64,000 nt of DNA from Bolinopsis microptera (Eukaryota > Ctenophora > Tentaculata > Lobata > Bolinopsidae): the NCBI RefSeq assembly GCF_026151205.1, contig NC_087081.1, positions 7,001,246 through 7,065,245 on the forward strand. The letters are read 5' to 3'. The notes under the pieces are model-generated. The model saw only the letters and a list, made by a program, of their open reading frames with translations. It ran no database searches and was not told the DNA's origin. This document shows, in pieces, positions 34,986-44,799 of the stretch. The translations under genes were made by a program, and so were the position numbers. Within the stretch, counting starts at the first letter, position 1; every line of letters begins with the position of its first letter.

Positions 34986-35980
34986 CAGGTTCACACTGCA
35001 CAGTTACCATGTTCCTGACCTCGTCTCCAGGTGCACACTGCACAGTTACCATGTTCCTGACCTCGTCTCCAGGTGCACACTGAACAGTCTCCATGTTCCT
35101 GACCTCGTCACCAGGTGATACTGCACAGTCTCCATGTTCCTGATCTCGTCTCCAGTTCACACTGCACAGTCTCCATGTTCCTGACCTAGTCTCCAAGTGC
35201 ACACTGCACAGTCTCCATGTTCCTGACCTCGTCTCCAGGTTCACACTGCACAGTCTCTATGTTCTTGACCTCGTCTCCAGGTTCACACTGCACAGTCTCC
35301 ATGTTCCTGACCTCGTCTCCAGGTTCACACTGCACAGTCTCCATGTTCCTGACCTCGTCACCAGGTTCACAATGCACAGTCTCCATGTTCCTGACCTCGT
35401 CACCAGGTGATACTGCACAGTCTCCATGTTCCTGATCTCGTCTCCAGTTCACACTGCACAGTCTCCATGTTCCTGACCTAGTCTCCAAGTGCACACTGCA
35501 CAGTCTCCATGTTCCTGACCTCGTCTCCAGGTTCACACTGCACAGTCTCCATGTTCTTGACCTCGTCTCCAGGTTCACACTGCACAGTCTCCATGTTCCT
35601 GACCTCGTCTCCAGGTTCACACTGCACAGTCTCCATGTTCCTGACCTCGTCTCCAGGTTCACACTGCACAGTCTCCATGTTCATAACCTCGTCTCCAGGT
35701 TCACACTGCACAGTCTCCATGTTCCTGACCTCGTCTCTAGGTGCACACTGCACAGTCTCCATGTTCCTGACCTCGTCACCAGGTTCACAATGCACAGTCT
35801 CCATGTTCCTGACCTCGTCTCTAGGTTCACACTTCCAAGTCTCCATGTTTATGACCTCGTCTCTAGGTTCACACTGCACAGTCTCCATGTTCCTGACCTC
35901 GTCTCCAGGTGCACACTGCACAGTCTCCATGTTCCTGACCTCGTCACCAGGTGCACACTGCACAGTCTCCATGTTCCTGA
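34986..35980 (-). repeat. 42-bp minisatellite, ~24 units, part coding
   Basis: Unit core on the plus strand is CACTGCACAGTCTCCATGTT plus CCTGACCTCGTCTCCAGGTT. A block of about seven units is itself duplicated: the same order of variants (CACCAGGTGATACTGC, then CTCCAGTTCACAC, then CCTAGTCTCCAAG) appears at about 35106-35215 and 35400-35509, 294 bp apart. On the minus strand units from 35478 upward are in frame with the receptor gene and encode 14-residue repeats. The unit at about 35480 has CTAG in place of CTCG, which creates the stop codon. Confidence 0.95.
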
Positions 35981-38288
35981 CCGCGATCATGTTCACCGAC
36001 CATATCCACCCTGCCAATAGGTAACCAACAGCCTTTTTGTATAGGTCGCTATAGAATAAGGGATTCAGAAAACTGTTGCCTGGGATGACCACCAGAGCGA
36101 ACACCTCAAAGACTGAAGGTGGTACTGGTTGTTTGGAAATGAGCTGGTAATAGACTGTTGCTATGATGAAGGGTATCCATGCTATGAGTTGACTTCCGAT
36201 CATAAGAGCTACTTTTAGTGCTAGAGATCGTGTAATGTCCACCTTTTGTGCTTCTTGTAGAACCGCAACACGTGCTTTACTCTTTCTATCTTCCAGCAAT
36301 ATTTTGGTGTATGTTACAAGTACTGTGACCAACAGTACTGCCAGAGTTGTGCAGTATAGAAGTTTGTAGATCTGATAAGATTCCTGGAGTTTGAAGATGT
36401 TGTGGACACATAATCCGGTGTTACCGTAGTAACCTATCTCTTCACTATCGAATATGCTTCCCTTGGAAGTCGTGTTTCGGAGCTTTTCCAGCATGGCGTT
36501 TGTGTTAGTTTCCGTAGAAAATGCACCCTCGTACATTATTTTAATTTTAGGTAGGTCGATAGGATTCTTGCTAAAAAATGGATTTTCATCAAGATGAGTG
36601 AAAAATATTTCCGTCCTAAAAATATCCTGTACAGCAGAAATAGATAGGAGCGGAAAAATAGCATGAGCTACATTTAGGAGAAGACCTAAAGCGGATCCTA
36701 AGACGACCATCCTTGTTTTTATTTCCCAAACCATACTGGTGCAATTCAGCCATCTGATCACACTAACAGATGCGACAGTTAACAAGGAGCCATGGGAGGA
36801 TACAGAGAAGAGCACACCAAGACTAGAGCACGATATGCTGGCTCGCCACTTTCTCTCCAACAAGCAGTAGTCGCCTTTGAATCGGAGCACTGTATCGGCT
36901 ATAACGATACAGCACAGATATAATCCCATCAGCAGATCGTAGAAGAATATTTGGAGACGGAAAGTTCTGTCAATTCGACCGGTCTTTGAATCCTTTTGGG
37001 AGCGATAGCATTTGTATCCCTCTACAGAGTTGATGATGACGATGAAGAGGCCCATAAAAATTGTGACTACTAGAACCGGTATGGATCGAATAAGGAACTT
37101 TGAGGAGGACAAACTTCCCAGGTCACATGTCCCACATTCATCACTACCGTCAGCACAATCCTTCACATGATCACATACTTTGTCAGGATCAACCCACTCT
37201 GCTGTTGAGTTTGGGCTGCAATAGAACCTGCCCGGACATCCAATTTCATCTGCCCCATTTTTACAGTCTTGCTTTTCATCACACAATGCTGTTACGTGGA
37301 AAGACTCTGTTCCAGATCTAAACGGATCTTTCTCACAGTCAAAAACGAAGTCGCTCTCTGACCATGAATCACTAAATACGTGATCACAAAATTGTACCCA
37401 ATTTTCCACCACGAAGTCTGTTTCGTTAGTGCAGTTATATTTGCAATAAGATGACACGAAATTTATTGGATCCTCACGCATTGATGACATAAATGACTGG
37501 TAGTTATGTCGGTATTGTCTAAGACACGAGTACAAGGGAGACATTTTATCAGGATCCCGAAAAGCCTCCTCACATTTATCAGCGTCACTCTTATCTGGAA
37601 TAGTACAATTCAAATTAGTTGACAGGCTACCCAGGCACAATACAGCAGGCAAACAAATGGGAGTGCTGCTGATTAGCGGGCAAGATATCTTCACAGAATC
37701 TTCACAGTAACATTCATCAGACCCATCAATGCAGTCCTGGGTACCATCACATAGACCGTCGAACGAGATGCAGCCTGAGCCGTCAAAGCAGTAGAAAACT
37801 TCAGTCAAGTTATTTTTGCAGCCACACTCATCAGTGAGACACTGGGACACACCATCACAGAGATTCTTATCAGGCAGAGAACAGGTCCATACTGCATCTT
37901 CATCACTTGCAATCTCATCGACATAATCTGTGGGGTCAATCTCTCGGAAATCACTTGAAATCTCATCGACATAATCTGTGGGGTCAATCTCTCGGACGTG
38001 GCCTTGGTAAGGGTCGAAGTTGAACCGACATATTGTAGAACTATTCCCTAGTTCTTTGGCCGGTTTATGATTATCATAATATCCAGGAAACATGAACAGC
38101 ATTCGAGAATATTGGAAGCATTTTGTTATTATCTCTGTGTCGCTCATGGGCAAATAGGGATGCTGTCCGTTATACTTCGCAAAATCAACTGTAAACTTTC
38201 TCCCCTGAGGACCAGTGCCCGGGACTTGAAATGGAAAGAGCGACAGAAGAAGCAGCAAGAAGACACCCCAAGATGGAATATCCCTCAT
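35478..38288 (-). CDS. LDLa-repeat seven-transmembrane receptor with minisatellite tail
   Basis: A single-exon frame of 936 residues. Residues 1-24 form a signal peptide with a long leucine run. The ectodomain (to ~397) is cysteine-rich. It has LDL-receptor class A-type modules at about 136-157, 166-195, 326-351 and 357-388, recognised by C...CDG..DC.DGSDEC patterns; the first and third lack some of the usual cysteines. Residues 100-130 contain a duplicated 16-residue acidic block (REIDPTDYVDEI). Seven hydrophobic helices lie near 398-424, 444-470, 485-512, 524-550, 640-664, 690-716 and 724-750. IRW occupies the DRY position after helix 3 and NPLFY ends helix 7. This is a rhodopsin-like receptor of the kind that includes relaxin-family and GRL101-type LDLa receptors; the ligand is unknown. 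From ~770 the cytoplasmic tail is about twelve 14-residue repeats (VRNMETVQC.PGDE). Absence of introns may mean a retrocopy origin. Confidence 0.88.
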   Translation of the reverse strand: MRDIPSWGVFLLLLLSLFPFQVPGTGPQGRKFTVDFAKYNGQHPYLPMSDTEIITKCFQYSRMLFMFPGYYDNHKPAKELGNSSTICRFNFDPYQGHVREIDPTDYVDEISSDFREIDPTDYVDEIASDEDAVWTCSLPDKNLCDGVSQCLTDECGCKNNLTEVFYCFDGSGCISFDGLCDGTQDCIDGSDECYCEDSVKISCPLISSTPICLPAVLCLGSLSTNLNCTIPDKSDADKCEEAFRDPDKMSPLYSCLRQYRHNYQSFMSSMREDPINFVSSYCKYNCTNETDFVVENWVQFCDHVFSDSWSESDFVFDCEKDPFRSGTESFHVTALCDEKQDCKNGADEIGCPGRFYCSPNSTAEWVDPDKVCDHVKDCADGSDECGTCDLGSLSSSKFLIRSIPVLVVTIFMGLFIVIINSVEGYKCYRSQKDSKTGRIDRTFRLQIFFYDLLMGLYLCCIVIADTVLRFKGDYCLLERKWRASISCSSLGVLFSVSSHGSLLTVASVSVIRWLNCTSMVWEIKTRMVVLGSALGLLLNVAHAIFPLLSISAVQDIFRTEIFFTHLDENPFFSKNPIDLPKIKIMYEGAFSTETNTNAMLEKLRNTTSKGSIFDSEEIGYYGNTGLCVHNIFKLQESYQIYKLLYCTTLAVLLVTVLVTYTKILLEDRKSKARVAVLQEAQKVDITRSLALKVALMIGSQLIAWIPFIIATVYYQLISKQPVPPSVFEVFALVVIPGNSFLNPLFYSDLYKKAVGYLLAGWIWSVNMIAVRNMETVQCAPGDEVRNMETVQCAPGDEVRNMETVQCEPRDEVINMETWKCEPRDEVRNMETVHCEPGDEVRNMETVQCAPRDEVRNMETVQCEPGDEVMNMETVQCEPGDEVRNMETVQCEPGDEVRNMETVQCEPGDEVKNMETVQCEPGDEVRNMETVQCALGD

Positions 38289-38329
38289 TTACCCTCTATT
38301 CAAGTGTATTGAAATACGAGCTGTGTTCC

Positions 38330-38740
38330 TTGAGTGAACTGACAATGACTGAGGAAGAGTGTTACTGTTGCTGCTAGGGTTTGACCTTTTATACGCTAAT
38401 TTGAGAGAATTACACAATACTCTTGGTCCCCAGCTACTTTACTGGCATTCATTTAGTTCGGTGCCACACAATAGATTATTGTATTCATAGAGATCAAAAT
38501 ATTAGAAAATAGTGCATTCAAGTGTCATAAAGGGTGCAGGTGGGTTCCTTGAGAGAACTGAGGACGACGGTTGCTGTTAGAATTTGACCTTTTATACGCT
38601 AATTTGAGAGAATTACACAATACCCTTGATCCCCAGCTACTTTACTGGCATTCATTTAGTTCGGTGCCACACAATAGATTATTGTGGCTGTAGGACTATT
38701 GAGCGGTATTGTATTCATAGAGATTAAGATATCAGAAAAT
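38330..38740 (-). promoter_or_regulatory. Duplicated TATA promoter upstream of the receptor
   Basis: Reading the minus strand, TATAAAAGG lies at 38394-38386, about 100 bp before the ATG. That is well placed for a TATA box with a transcription start near 38355-38360. The surrounding ~150 bp, including the TATA box, recur further upstream with TATAAAAGG at 38596-38588. The two copies share CTAATTTGAGAGAATTACAC and ATTCATTTAGTTCGGTGCC. Either copy could fire. Confidence 0.6.
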
Positions 38741-38989
38741 AGTGCGTGATCATGTAATCTTATAAAAGATTGTATCGATTGCAAGGCAAGAACAGAACTG
38801 TTTCGCAAGATTACAGTTATCAGCTAGCTTTGTTTCCCAGGAAGCCTGCCGTTAGAAACTTTATGTTAAATCCCATTAGTAGCCGAGTCTATAAAAGTCA
38901 AACTTTTATCAATCTTTATACCTAATAGTTGATAATAATAGTTAATAGTAATATGTTTACAGTATGCACTGAAGGGGTATCCTAGGAAC

Positions 38990-39193
38990 TTTCTTGAACT
39001 TTTAACAGGTACCCCTCCTCATTTAACCCTCGTCCCTCGATTAAGTTTCCTATTATTCGGCTGAGTCGACCGAGGAGATTACATAGATCCAATGGATCCT
39101 TAGCTACTCCCCAGACTAGGTGACACTGGGATTCGAACCCTGAACCTTCTGCGCAGAAGGCGGATGCTCTAACCAATAGGCCACCTAGCCCCT
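38990..39193 (-). mobile_element. tRNA-derived SINE-like element
   Basis: On the minus strand from 39188 there is a tRNA-like head: A-box TGGCCTATTGG, the arm CCTTCTGCGCAGAAGG, and B-box GGTTCGAATCC. CTAGGTG and CACCTAG at the two ends of this 73-nt head can pair. The anticodon loop is one base off canonical length and the T stem has a mismatch, so a working tRNA is unlikely. About 125 bp of unrelated sequence follows as a possible SINE body. The LTR element inserted four bases beyond the head. Confidence 0.6.
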
Positions 39194-39197
39194 ACGT
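39194..39197. repeat. ACGT target-site duplication, left
   Basis: ACGT directly precedes the 5' LTR and is repeated at 44796-44799 directly after the 3' LTR. Confidence 0.85.
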
Positions 39198-39891
39198 TGT
39201 AGGGCCCCAACCCTACAATTATAGTCCCATCATATCAACTACTGTTATTGTTTGCACCTGCCTGGCAACCATAAATTAGACAGTCTGCGTCCATTAATCA
39301 TTACGACCGGATATTACTATTGACCTAGAAGGCCACGGTCTAAATTAGTAATTTCGTTTGCAATTAATCGATGAGCATCACCGCAAGCTCTAGAGTTCTG
39401 ACTTTACTCCATAATTATACGTTCGGTGGTTTTCGGTAGGGAGTTGTGGTTTGATAATTACTGCCAGAAGGACGTCACACTATGGTTTCATTAAATGAAC
39501 TAAGATCATCTATGAGTAACCATGGATATCAAATAGTGATTCCTGAAGGGCTAGATCAGTGACTACACCATCTAGCTAAAACCACCACCGGAAATGCGTC
39601 ACGTTTGTTTACACGAGAAAGCTCATCGGCCGACACGCCTAGGGAGTGCCGACAATTAAGGGGACTATAAAAACGCCCGGCGCCTTGAGAAAACTGTCTC
39701 TTTTTGTCGAATCGTTAAAGTTATATTTAAATAGTCAACCAACACCGCTAGTTTCGTTTTAACATTGTTTCCTAAATTTCCCGAGTTTCATTTCCGAGTC
39801 CAAACCAACTAAAAGTACACAACGCATTGAAGTCCTAATTTGAAAGCACTGACTACCGGAGCAAGTTTAACTCATTAATCTGGTAGTTACA
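39198..39891 (+). repeat. 5' LTR
   Basis: Starts TGTAGGG and ends AGTTACA, giving TGTA/TACA termini. TATAAAA at 39666-39672 is the probable U3 promoter. Reading base by base I found no difference from the 3' LTR. Confidence 0.95.
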
Positions 39892-39894
39892 AAG

Positions 39895-39912
39895 TGGTGC
39901 TGCGACCGAAGA
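39895..39912 (+). promoter_or_regulatory. Primer binding site
   Basis: TGGTGCTGCGACCGAAGA begins three bases after the 5' LTR. It starts with TGG, complementary to the CCA end of a tRNA. I cannot name the tRNA. Confidence 0.65.
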
Positions 39913-39999
39913 ACCTTTACTGCAACAACCAACACACAGGTACCAAAGCACCTTTCTCCAGTTGAGCATTAATTTTGTTACATACCAAATTGTATAGCC

Positions 40000-41397
40000 A
40001 TGTCACATCATTCGTCACACCACTCGCTTGATGTGGATTCTCCCATTCAAAATCCATTAGAGACGGAACAGGACCATAATACCAACACAGCTGAGGCAAC
40101 CAATCGACCAGCTCTTCGACTGAAAATGTTCTCAAATACAGAACAGGTCGACCAACTGAATGAGGGGGATAGGCGTCCCGGCATGTATCAGCAACCATTA
40201 GGCGAAAAGGGATACCTATCTTGGACAGCCGAGTACAACCGTCGGCACCAACAACCTCAATCACTGAATGCTCTGCCAGCAAGGACCCCTAACAGTATGT
40301 TCAGGGGTAGGAAGCCTAATGAATATAGTTACGGTGATGACATTCACGATTACTTAAAGAGTTTCGATAACTATAAGATGATCACCGGATTACAAAGTGA
40401 ACAGGCATTTCAGGTCTTTTGCACGTTTTTAGACAACCGAAGTCTGAACAGAGTCCTGTCTCTCAAGCTAACAGGTAAACAGCTTGCAGATTGGGAGTCT
40501 GTCAAGGAGAAGGTCATCCAGAAACTGGATCCAACATACGACACGGAAAGCTCTATAGATGAGCTGTTTGCCGTGAAGCAAACTGGGTCGGAGACGACTC
40601 AGGACTTTGCAGACCGGCTGGAGAAAACAGCACAAATGATATCGGCTTGCAAGTTCATGGCTGGTGAAACTACGGATAAGTTGATGAAGGACGCTTTTAT
40701 AAACGGTCTTAAGTCCCAACAAATGATGTTTTGCCTGTTGCAGAAAAGCAAGCTCACATATGACACAGCTTTGCTGGAGAGCTCTAAACTAGAAAAAATC
40801 CTAGGAAAGATCAAAGCGAAAGTAACCAACTTAGATTCATTAAATGATGCAGCGGGACTCTTAACAATCGAGGAGAAGGAAACCCCTCATTTTCAGCCAT
40901 TTCAAAATAAGTGCTGGGCTTGTCGTGAAGTAGGCCGGGTTAAGAAAGACTGGCCGGAACCGGACCATCGGAAGTGTCACAATTGTGGTATGCCTGGTCA
41001 TCTGATAAAGGACTGCAGATTCCCAATAGAAGGTTGCACTTATTGTCAGGGCAACAACCACACGATAAAAAACTGTTTTAAGAAAGAGAGAGACGACAAG
41101 GAACAGGATCGTTATTACAACCAACCACGCTCCAACGAATTTGACGAAGAACCAGTTATTTGTAATCGGAGTCCATCAGAAGATACTGGACACACGTCTT
41201 GTGCTGTGTCAAGAAGTCAGGCCATCGATAGAGGAAAGCGTGTAAGATTTAACCAACCTCCGGAACCTGTTAGTACAGTTCTAGACGAAGTGGAAGAGCA
41301 TGCCATGAATTACTCACCATACTTTGATGAAAGGCAGGTTTTTCTGACTGACGATGAAGAGTTTATTGAAGAAGAGGCCAGGTTGGAAAACTACTAA
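40000..41397 (+). CDS. Gag-like polyprotein, intact
   Basis: 465 residues from the ATG at 40000, about 110 bp after the LTR. Residues ~100-265 look like a retrotransposon capsid domain (DDIHDYLKSF, then LKLTGKQLADWESVKEKVI, then KQTGSETTQDFADRL and FINGLKS). The C-terminal third has zinc knuckles: CHNCGMPGHLIKDC and CTYCQGNNHTIKNC fit C-x2-C-x4-H-x4-C. An earlier copy with the same spacing, CWACREVGRVKKDW, has lost the histidine and last cysteine. An acidic tail closes the protein. The role is particle assembly and RNA packaging. The protein ends in a normal stop with no frame continuing into pol. Confidence 0.88.
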   Translation: MSHHSSHHSLDVDSPIQNPLETEQDHNTNTAEATNRPALRLKMFSNTEQVDQLNEGDRRPGMYQQPLGEKGYLSWTAEYNRRHQQPQSLNALPARTPNSMFRGRKPNEYSYGDDIHDYLKSFDNYKMITGLQSEQAFQVFCTFLDNRSLNRVLSLKLTGKQLADWESVKEKVIQKLDPTYDTESSIDELFAVKQTGSETTQDFADRLEKTAQMISACKFMAGETTDKLMKDAFINGLKSQQMMFCLLQKSKLTYDTALLESSKLEKILGKIKAKVTNLDSLNDAAGLLTIEEKETPHFQPFQNKCWACREVGRVKKDWPEPDHRKCHNCGMPGHLIKDCRFPIEGCTYCQGNNHTIKNCFKKERDDKEQDRYYNQPRSNEFDEEPVICNRSPSEDTGHTSCAVSRSQAIDRGKRVRFNQPPEPVSTVLDEVEEHAMNYSPYFDERQVFLTDDEEFIEEEARLENY

Positions 41398-44085
41398 GCA
41401 CCTCCAAGGAAAATCATGATGTGAAAACAGGTTCACACCGGTCAACCACAGCACGCGAAAGTATACGTGCAGGTTGTGTTGCCATTGAACCACAACGTGT
41501 ACTCGCTAGTGGAAAGCGAAAGTACACATATTTTACTAGACGCTTGCCATATTATGGTATCTTGACCTTTGAAGCTATATACGTAAGTTGCCACGTCACC
41601 AAGCTGCCAATGTGCTCCAATGTAATTCTTGATATCACCATGTTACAAAACTTATGGCACAACTCCTTTACAAAACAACAGAACTTCCGCACAGTCTGGA
41701 ACAACTAATTGCCCGTCACTGTCAGAGCTCCATGTGTGCTTGTGGTTAATAATTGGTTAACATCATTGCAACTTTGCTTTCGTTCTCCATATTCGATCTC
41801 ATTAGTCGAGGAGAAAGAGCATATAATCTTATAATGGTAAATTGCCCGGATCCCGCAATACCCTAGATAGTTTGCATGAGTTTGGCCAAAACAGACAACA
41901 GGCTCACAGGAACATCCGGAGCATTGGCCGTTCCTGAAAGATTATTCATGGAATCACGACAGCAGATAATGCGTTAGTTCCAACTCTGTGAGAGCTGAGA
42001 TAGTTGTGCCAGTTAGTGTTCATTTTATTGTGGACGTTACAATTTTTAAAAACGGGCCATGGAGCTCATCTGATATTCTAAAGCGGATCAGCAAATCAGT
42101 TAAAAGTAAAAGTCGGGCTAAGTCGGAGCCAGCTAGGAGTTCTGATCTGAGCAATCAAACTCCCCGAAAGTAATGGCAATTGGAGAAACAGACTGATATA
42201 AATCAGAGAATTTAGAACTAAGGGTACGTGTGCTAGGCTATCATTATGTGCTTAATGAATCTAGGGTAAAATCACACCTGATCAGGTCTAAAGAAGGAAA
42301 AATGGGTACTGCAGTATGCCGAATTAAATATTTCAGCTACATTAAGCTGGGCCGACCAGTAGATGCATCTACTAGATAATGTTTCGGACATGCGCAAAGC
42401 AGAGTTGGGTACAGCAACTACCCAGGAGCCGAAGTTGCCACATTATCACATCGCAATAACAAATGCGGGTCGGCGGTCGACCAATTTAATTTAAGACCCC
42501 ACACATGAGCCTGATGAAGAGGCTGTTACGTTGATGATTCCAACGAAGATAGACCACATTGTCCTACGGGACCGTCTCAAGCATGATTATTATCATGGCA
42601 ATGGATTGTTACACTGCCATGATTGATGAAACGAACAATCATTGAAAGATTTAACATTATTGAAGTAACCTGATCATAATGATAGCTGTGAAATCGCACA
42701 CCGAAATTTGTGCAGATTGTACCAATATTGGATTTATAGTTCAATTGTCCAATCAAGTGGATGTCATTGCAAACTTATCATGTAGGTTCATGTAGGTTTC
42801 TGTGAGAAGTCATACCATAACCCAGTCAAAAGTACATATCATTGAAAAGAGAAGATACTGAAGTTTGTAGACAATACGAAGTTAATTCAGGAGCATAGGA
42901 AGATGAAACGTTCATCTTACAAATTATTAGAAGCATTCTCTTGGCTCCATGAAGGTCCATCACGATGCTATTGGAATATTAGAAGACAACCAGTTTCCCC
43001 ATTAAATGAACAGAAGAAGAAGTTTATGTCAGTCAGAGCTCAGGTTCCAAATGCAAACGAGTTTAAACTGCACTCATTTGCTCAGTCATACATCATTCAC
43101 GATCACACTGTAGTCATGGCATAACAATTTGGTACCTGTAGCAAATAAAGACCTTAGAGTCCGTGTACTTTGTACACATGCGAGCGACGTCGCGGTAAAA
43201 CGTGACTATGTACTCTCCAAAAGATGACGACACAGACGGTATCAACTTCTCAAAAAGCTGGATTGTCACCTCACTCTCCTGTTGTCAGTTTTGCGGATTC
43301 ACGACCCAAAGAACAACAGTCACCCCTCACGGTGTGACAATGACCAGGAAGATGAGGACTTTTACAAACAATAGCTCGTCCGACCATATGATGTAAGATG
43401 TCATTACAGTTATACAAACTAATTTGTTCATAGTATTCTAAGTTTAATGTAAATTAGTTAAAGTGATTTTAATAAGTATAATAATTTTAGTGCAATTTAG
43501 TTTATGTAAAATTAGCAGATTATTACATAAACGTAGGATATTATAGTATTATGTAAATAATTAAGTAAATATAGTGTAATCTAAATTCGTTTTTTAAGGT
43601 GTGTATATTTAAATTTTAGGGAAATTAAAATTTGTGTGAAAACAGATTATTATGTAAACGTAGGTTATTATTTTCGTAAATACCAAATAAAAATATATGT
43701 CTAAAGAAAACATCATTTAATGAGTTATAAAAAAAATATAGATTATGTGTAAGTGTGAAATGTATATGAAACATTATACTATATTATGAAAGTAATATAC
43801 AATCATATAACAGAGTGTATTATAAATATTGTGATAAAAGGATTAAAGTTAAAAAAAATAAATGTGTATGTTATTTAAATGTTATGTGTATTTTTGAAAC
43901 TAATTACTATAGATTGTAGAGTAAATTACTCCCACAATCAAATCAACAGCATCATTTTTAAATTTTAGTACGAGATTTTATTTTCAAAAGACCGAGAAAA
44001 ATTGCATTATTTTATGTATTAGTTGTAATTCAAACTGGAAAAGATCAGTATTTTAAAAACGTATATTTAATCACAACAGTTTTCT
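41398..44085 (+). other. Non-coding interior of the LTR element
   Basis: About 2.7 kb after gag without a recognisable pol domain. 43390-44080 is strongly AT-rich. It may be degraded pol or unrelated captured sequence. Confidence 0.6.
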
Positions 44086-44099
44086 AAAGGAGGGTGGAG
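44086..44099 (+). promoter_or_regulatory. Polypurine tract
   Basis: AAAGGAGGGTGGAG lies two bases before the 3' LTR, the expected plus-strand priming site. Confidence 0.85.
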
Positions 44100-44101
44100 T
44101 T

Positions 44102-44795
44102 TGTAGGGCCCCAACCCTACAATTATAGTCCCATCATATCAACTACTGTTATTGTTTGCACCTGCCTGGCAACCATAAATTAGACAGTCTGCGTCCATTA
44201 ATCATTACGACCGGATATTACTATTGACCTAGAAGGCCACGGTCTAAATTAGTAATTTCGTTTGCAATTAATCGATGAGCATCACCGCAAGCTCTAGAGT
44301 TCTGACTTTACTCCATAATTATACGTTCGGTGGTTTTCGGTAGGGAGTTGTGGTTTGATAATTACTGCCAGAAGGACGTCACACTATGGTTTCATTAAAT
44401 GAACTAAGATCATCTATGAGTAACCATGGATATCAAATAGTGATTCCTGAAGGGCTAGATCAGTGACTACACCATCTAGCTAAAACCACCACCGGAAATG
44501 CGTCACGTTTGTTTACACGAGAAAGCTCATCGGCCGACACGCCTAGGGAGTGCCGACAATTAAGGGGACTATAAAAACGCCCGGCGCCTTGAGAAAACTG
44601 TCTCTTTTTGTCGAATCGTTAAAGTTATATTTAAATAGTCAACCAACACCGCTAGTTTCGTTTTAACATTGTTTCCTAAATTTCCCGAGTTTCATTTCCG
44701 AGTCCAAACCAACTAAAAGTACACAACGCATTGAAGTCCTAATTTGAAAGCACTGACTACCGGAGCAAGTTTAACTCATTAATCTGGTAGTTACA
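44102..44795 (+). repeat. 3' LTR
   Basis: 694 bp, apparently identical to 39198-39891. TATAAAA at 44570-44576. Followed by ACGT (44796-44799). Confidence 0.95.
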
Positions 44796-44799
44796 ACGT

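Larger units (their letters stand above)
39198..44795 (+). mobile_element. Non-autonomous, gag-only LTR retrotransposon (5.6 kb)
   Basis: Two 694-bp LTRs flank a 4210-bp interior, with a 4-bp ACGT duplication outside. The interior carries a primer binding site, one intact gag and a polypurine tract. After gag (41398-44085) I see no protease, reverse transcriptase YxDD, RNase H or integrase motif in any frame, only short frames such as 41421-41708 and 42903-43124. The gag type (capsid-like core plus CCHC knuckles) and 4-bp duplication suggest Ty3-like ancestry. It would need pol supplied in trans. LTRs with no difference I can find imply very recent insertion. Confidence 0.9.

Noticed and set aside
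39116..39188. Functional tRNA gene on the minus strand
   Set aside because: A and B boxes are present, but the anticodon loop length is wrong, the T stem has a mismatch, and the acceptor that pairs best is not in register with the A box. It reads as a SINE head.
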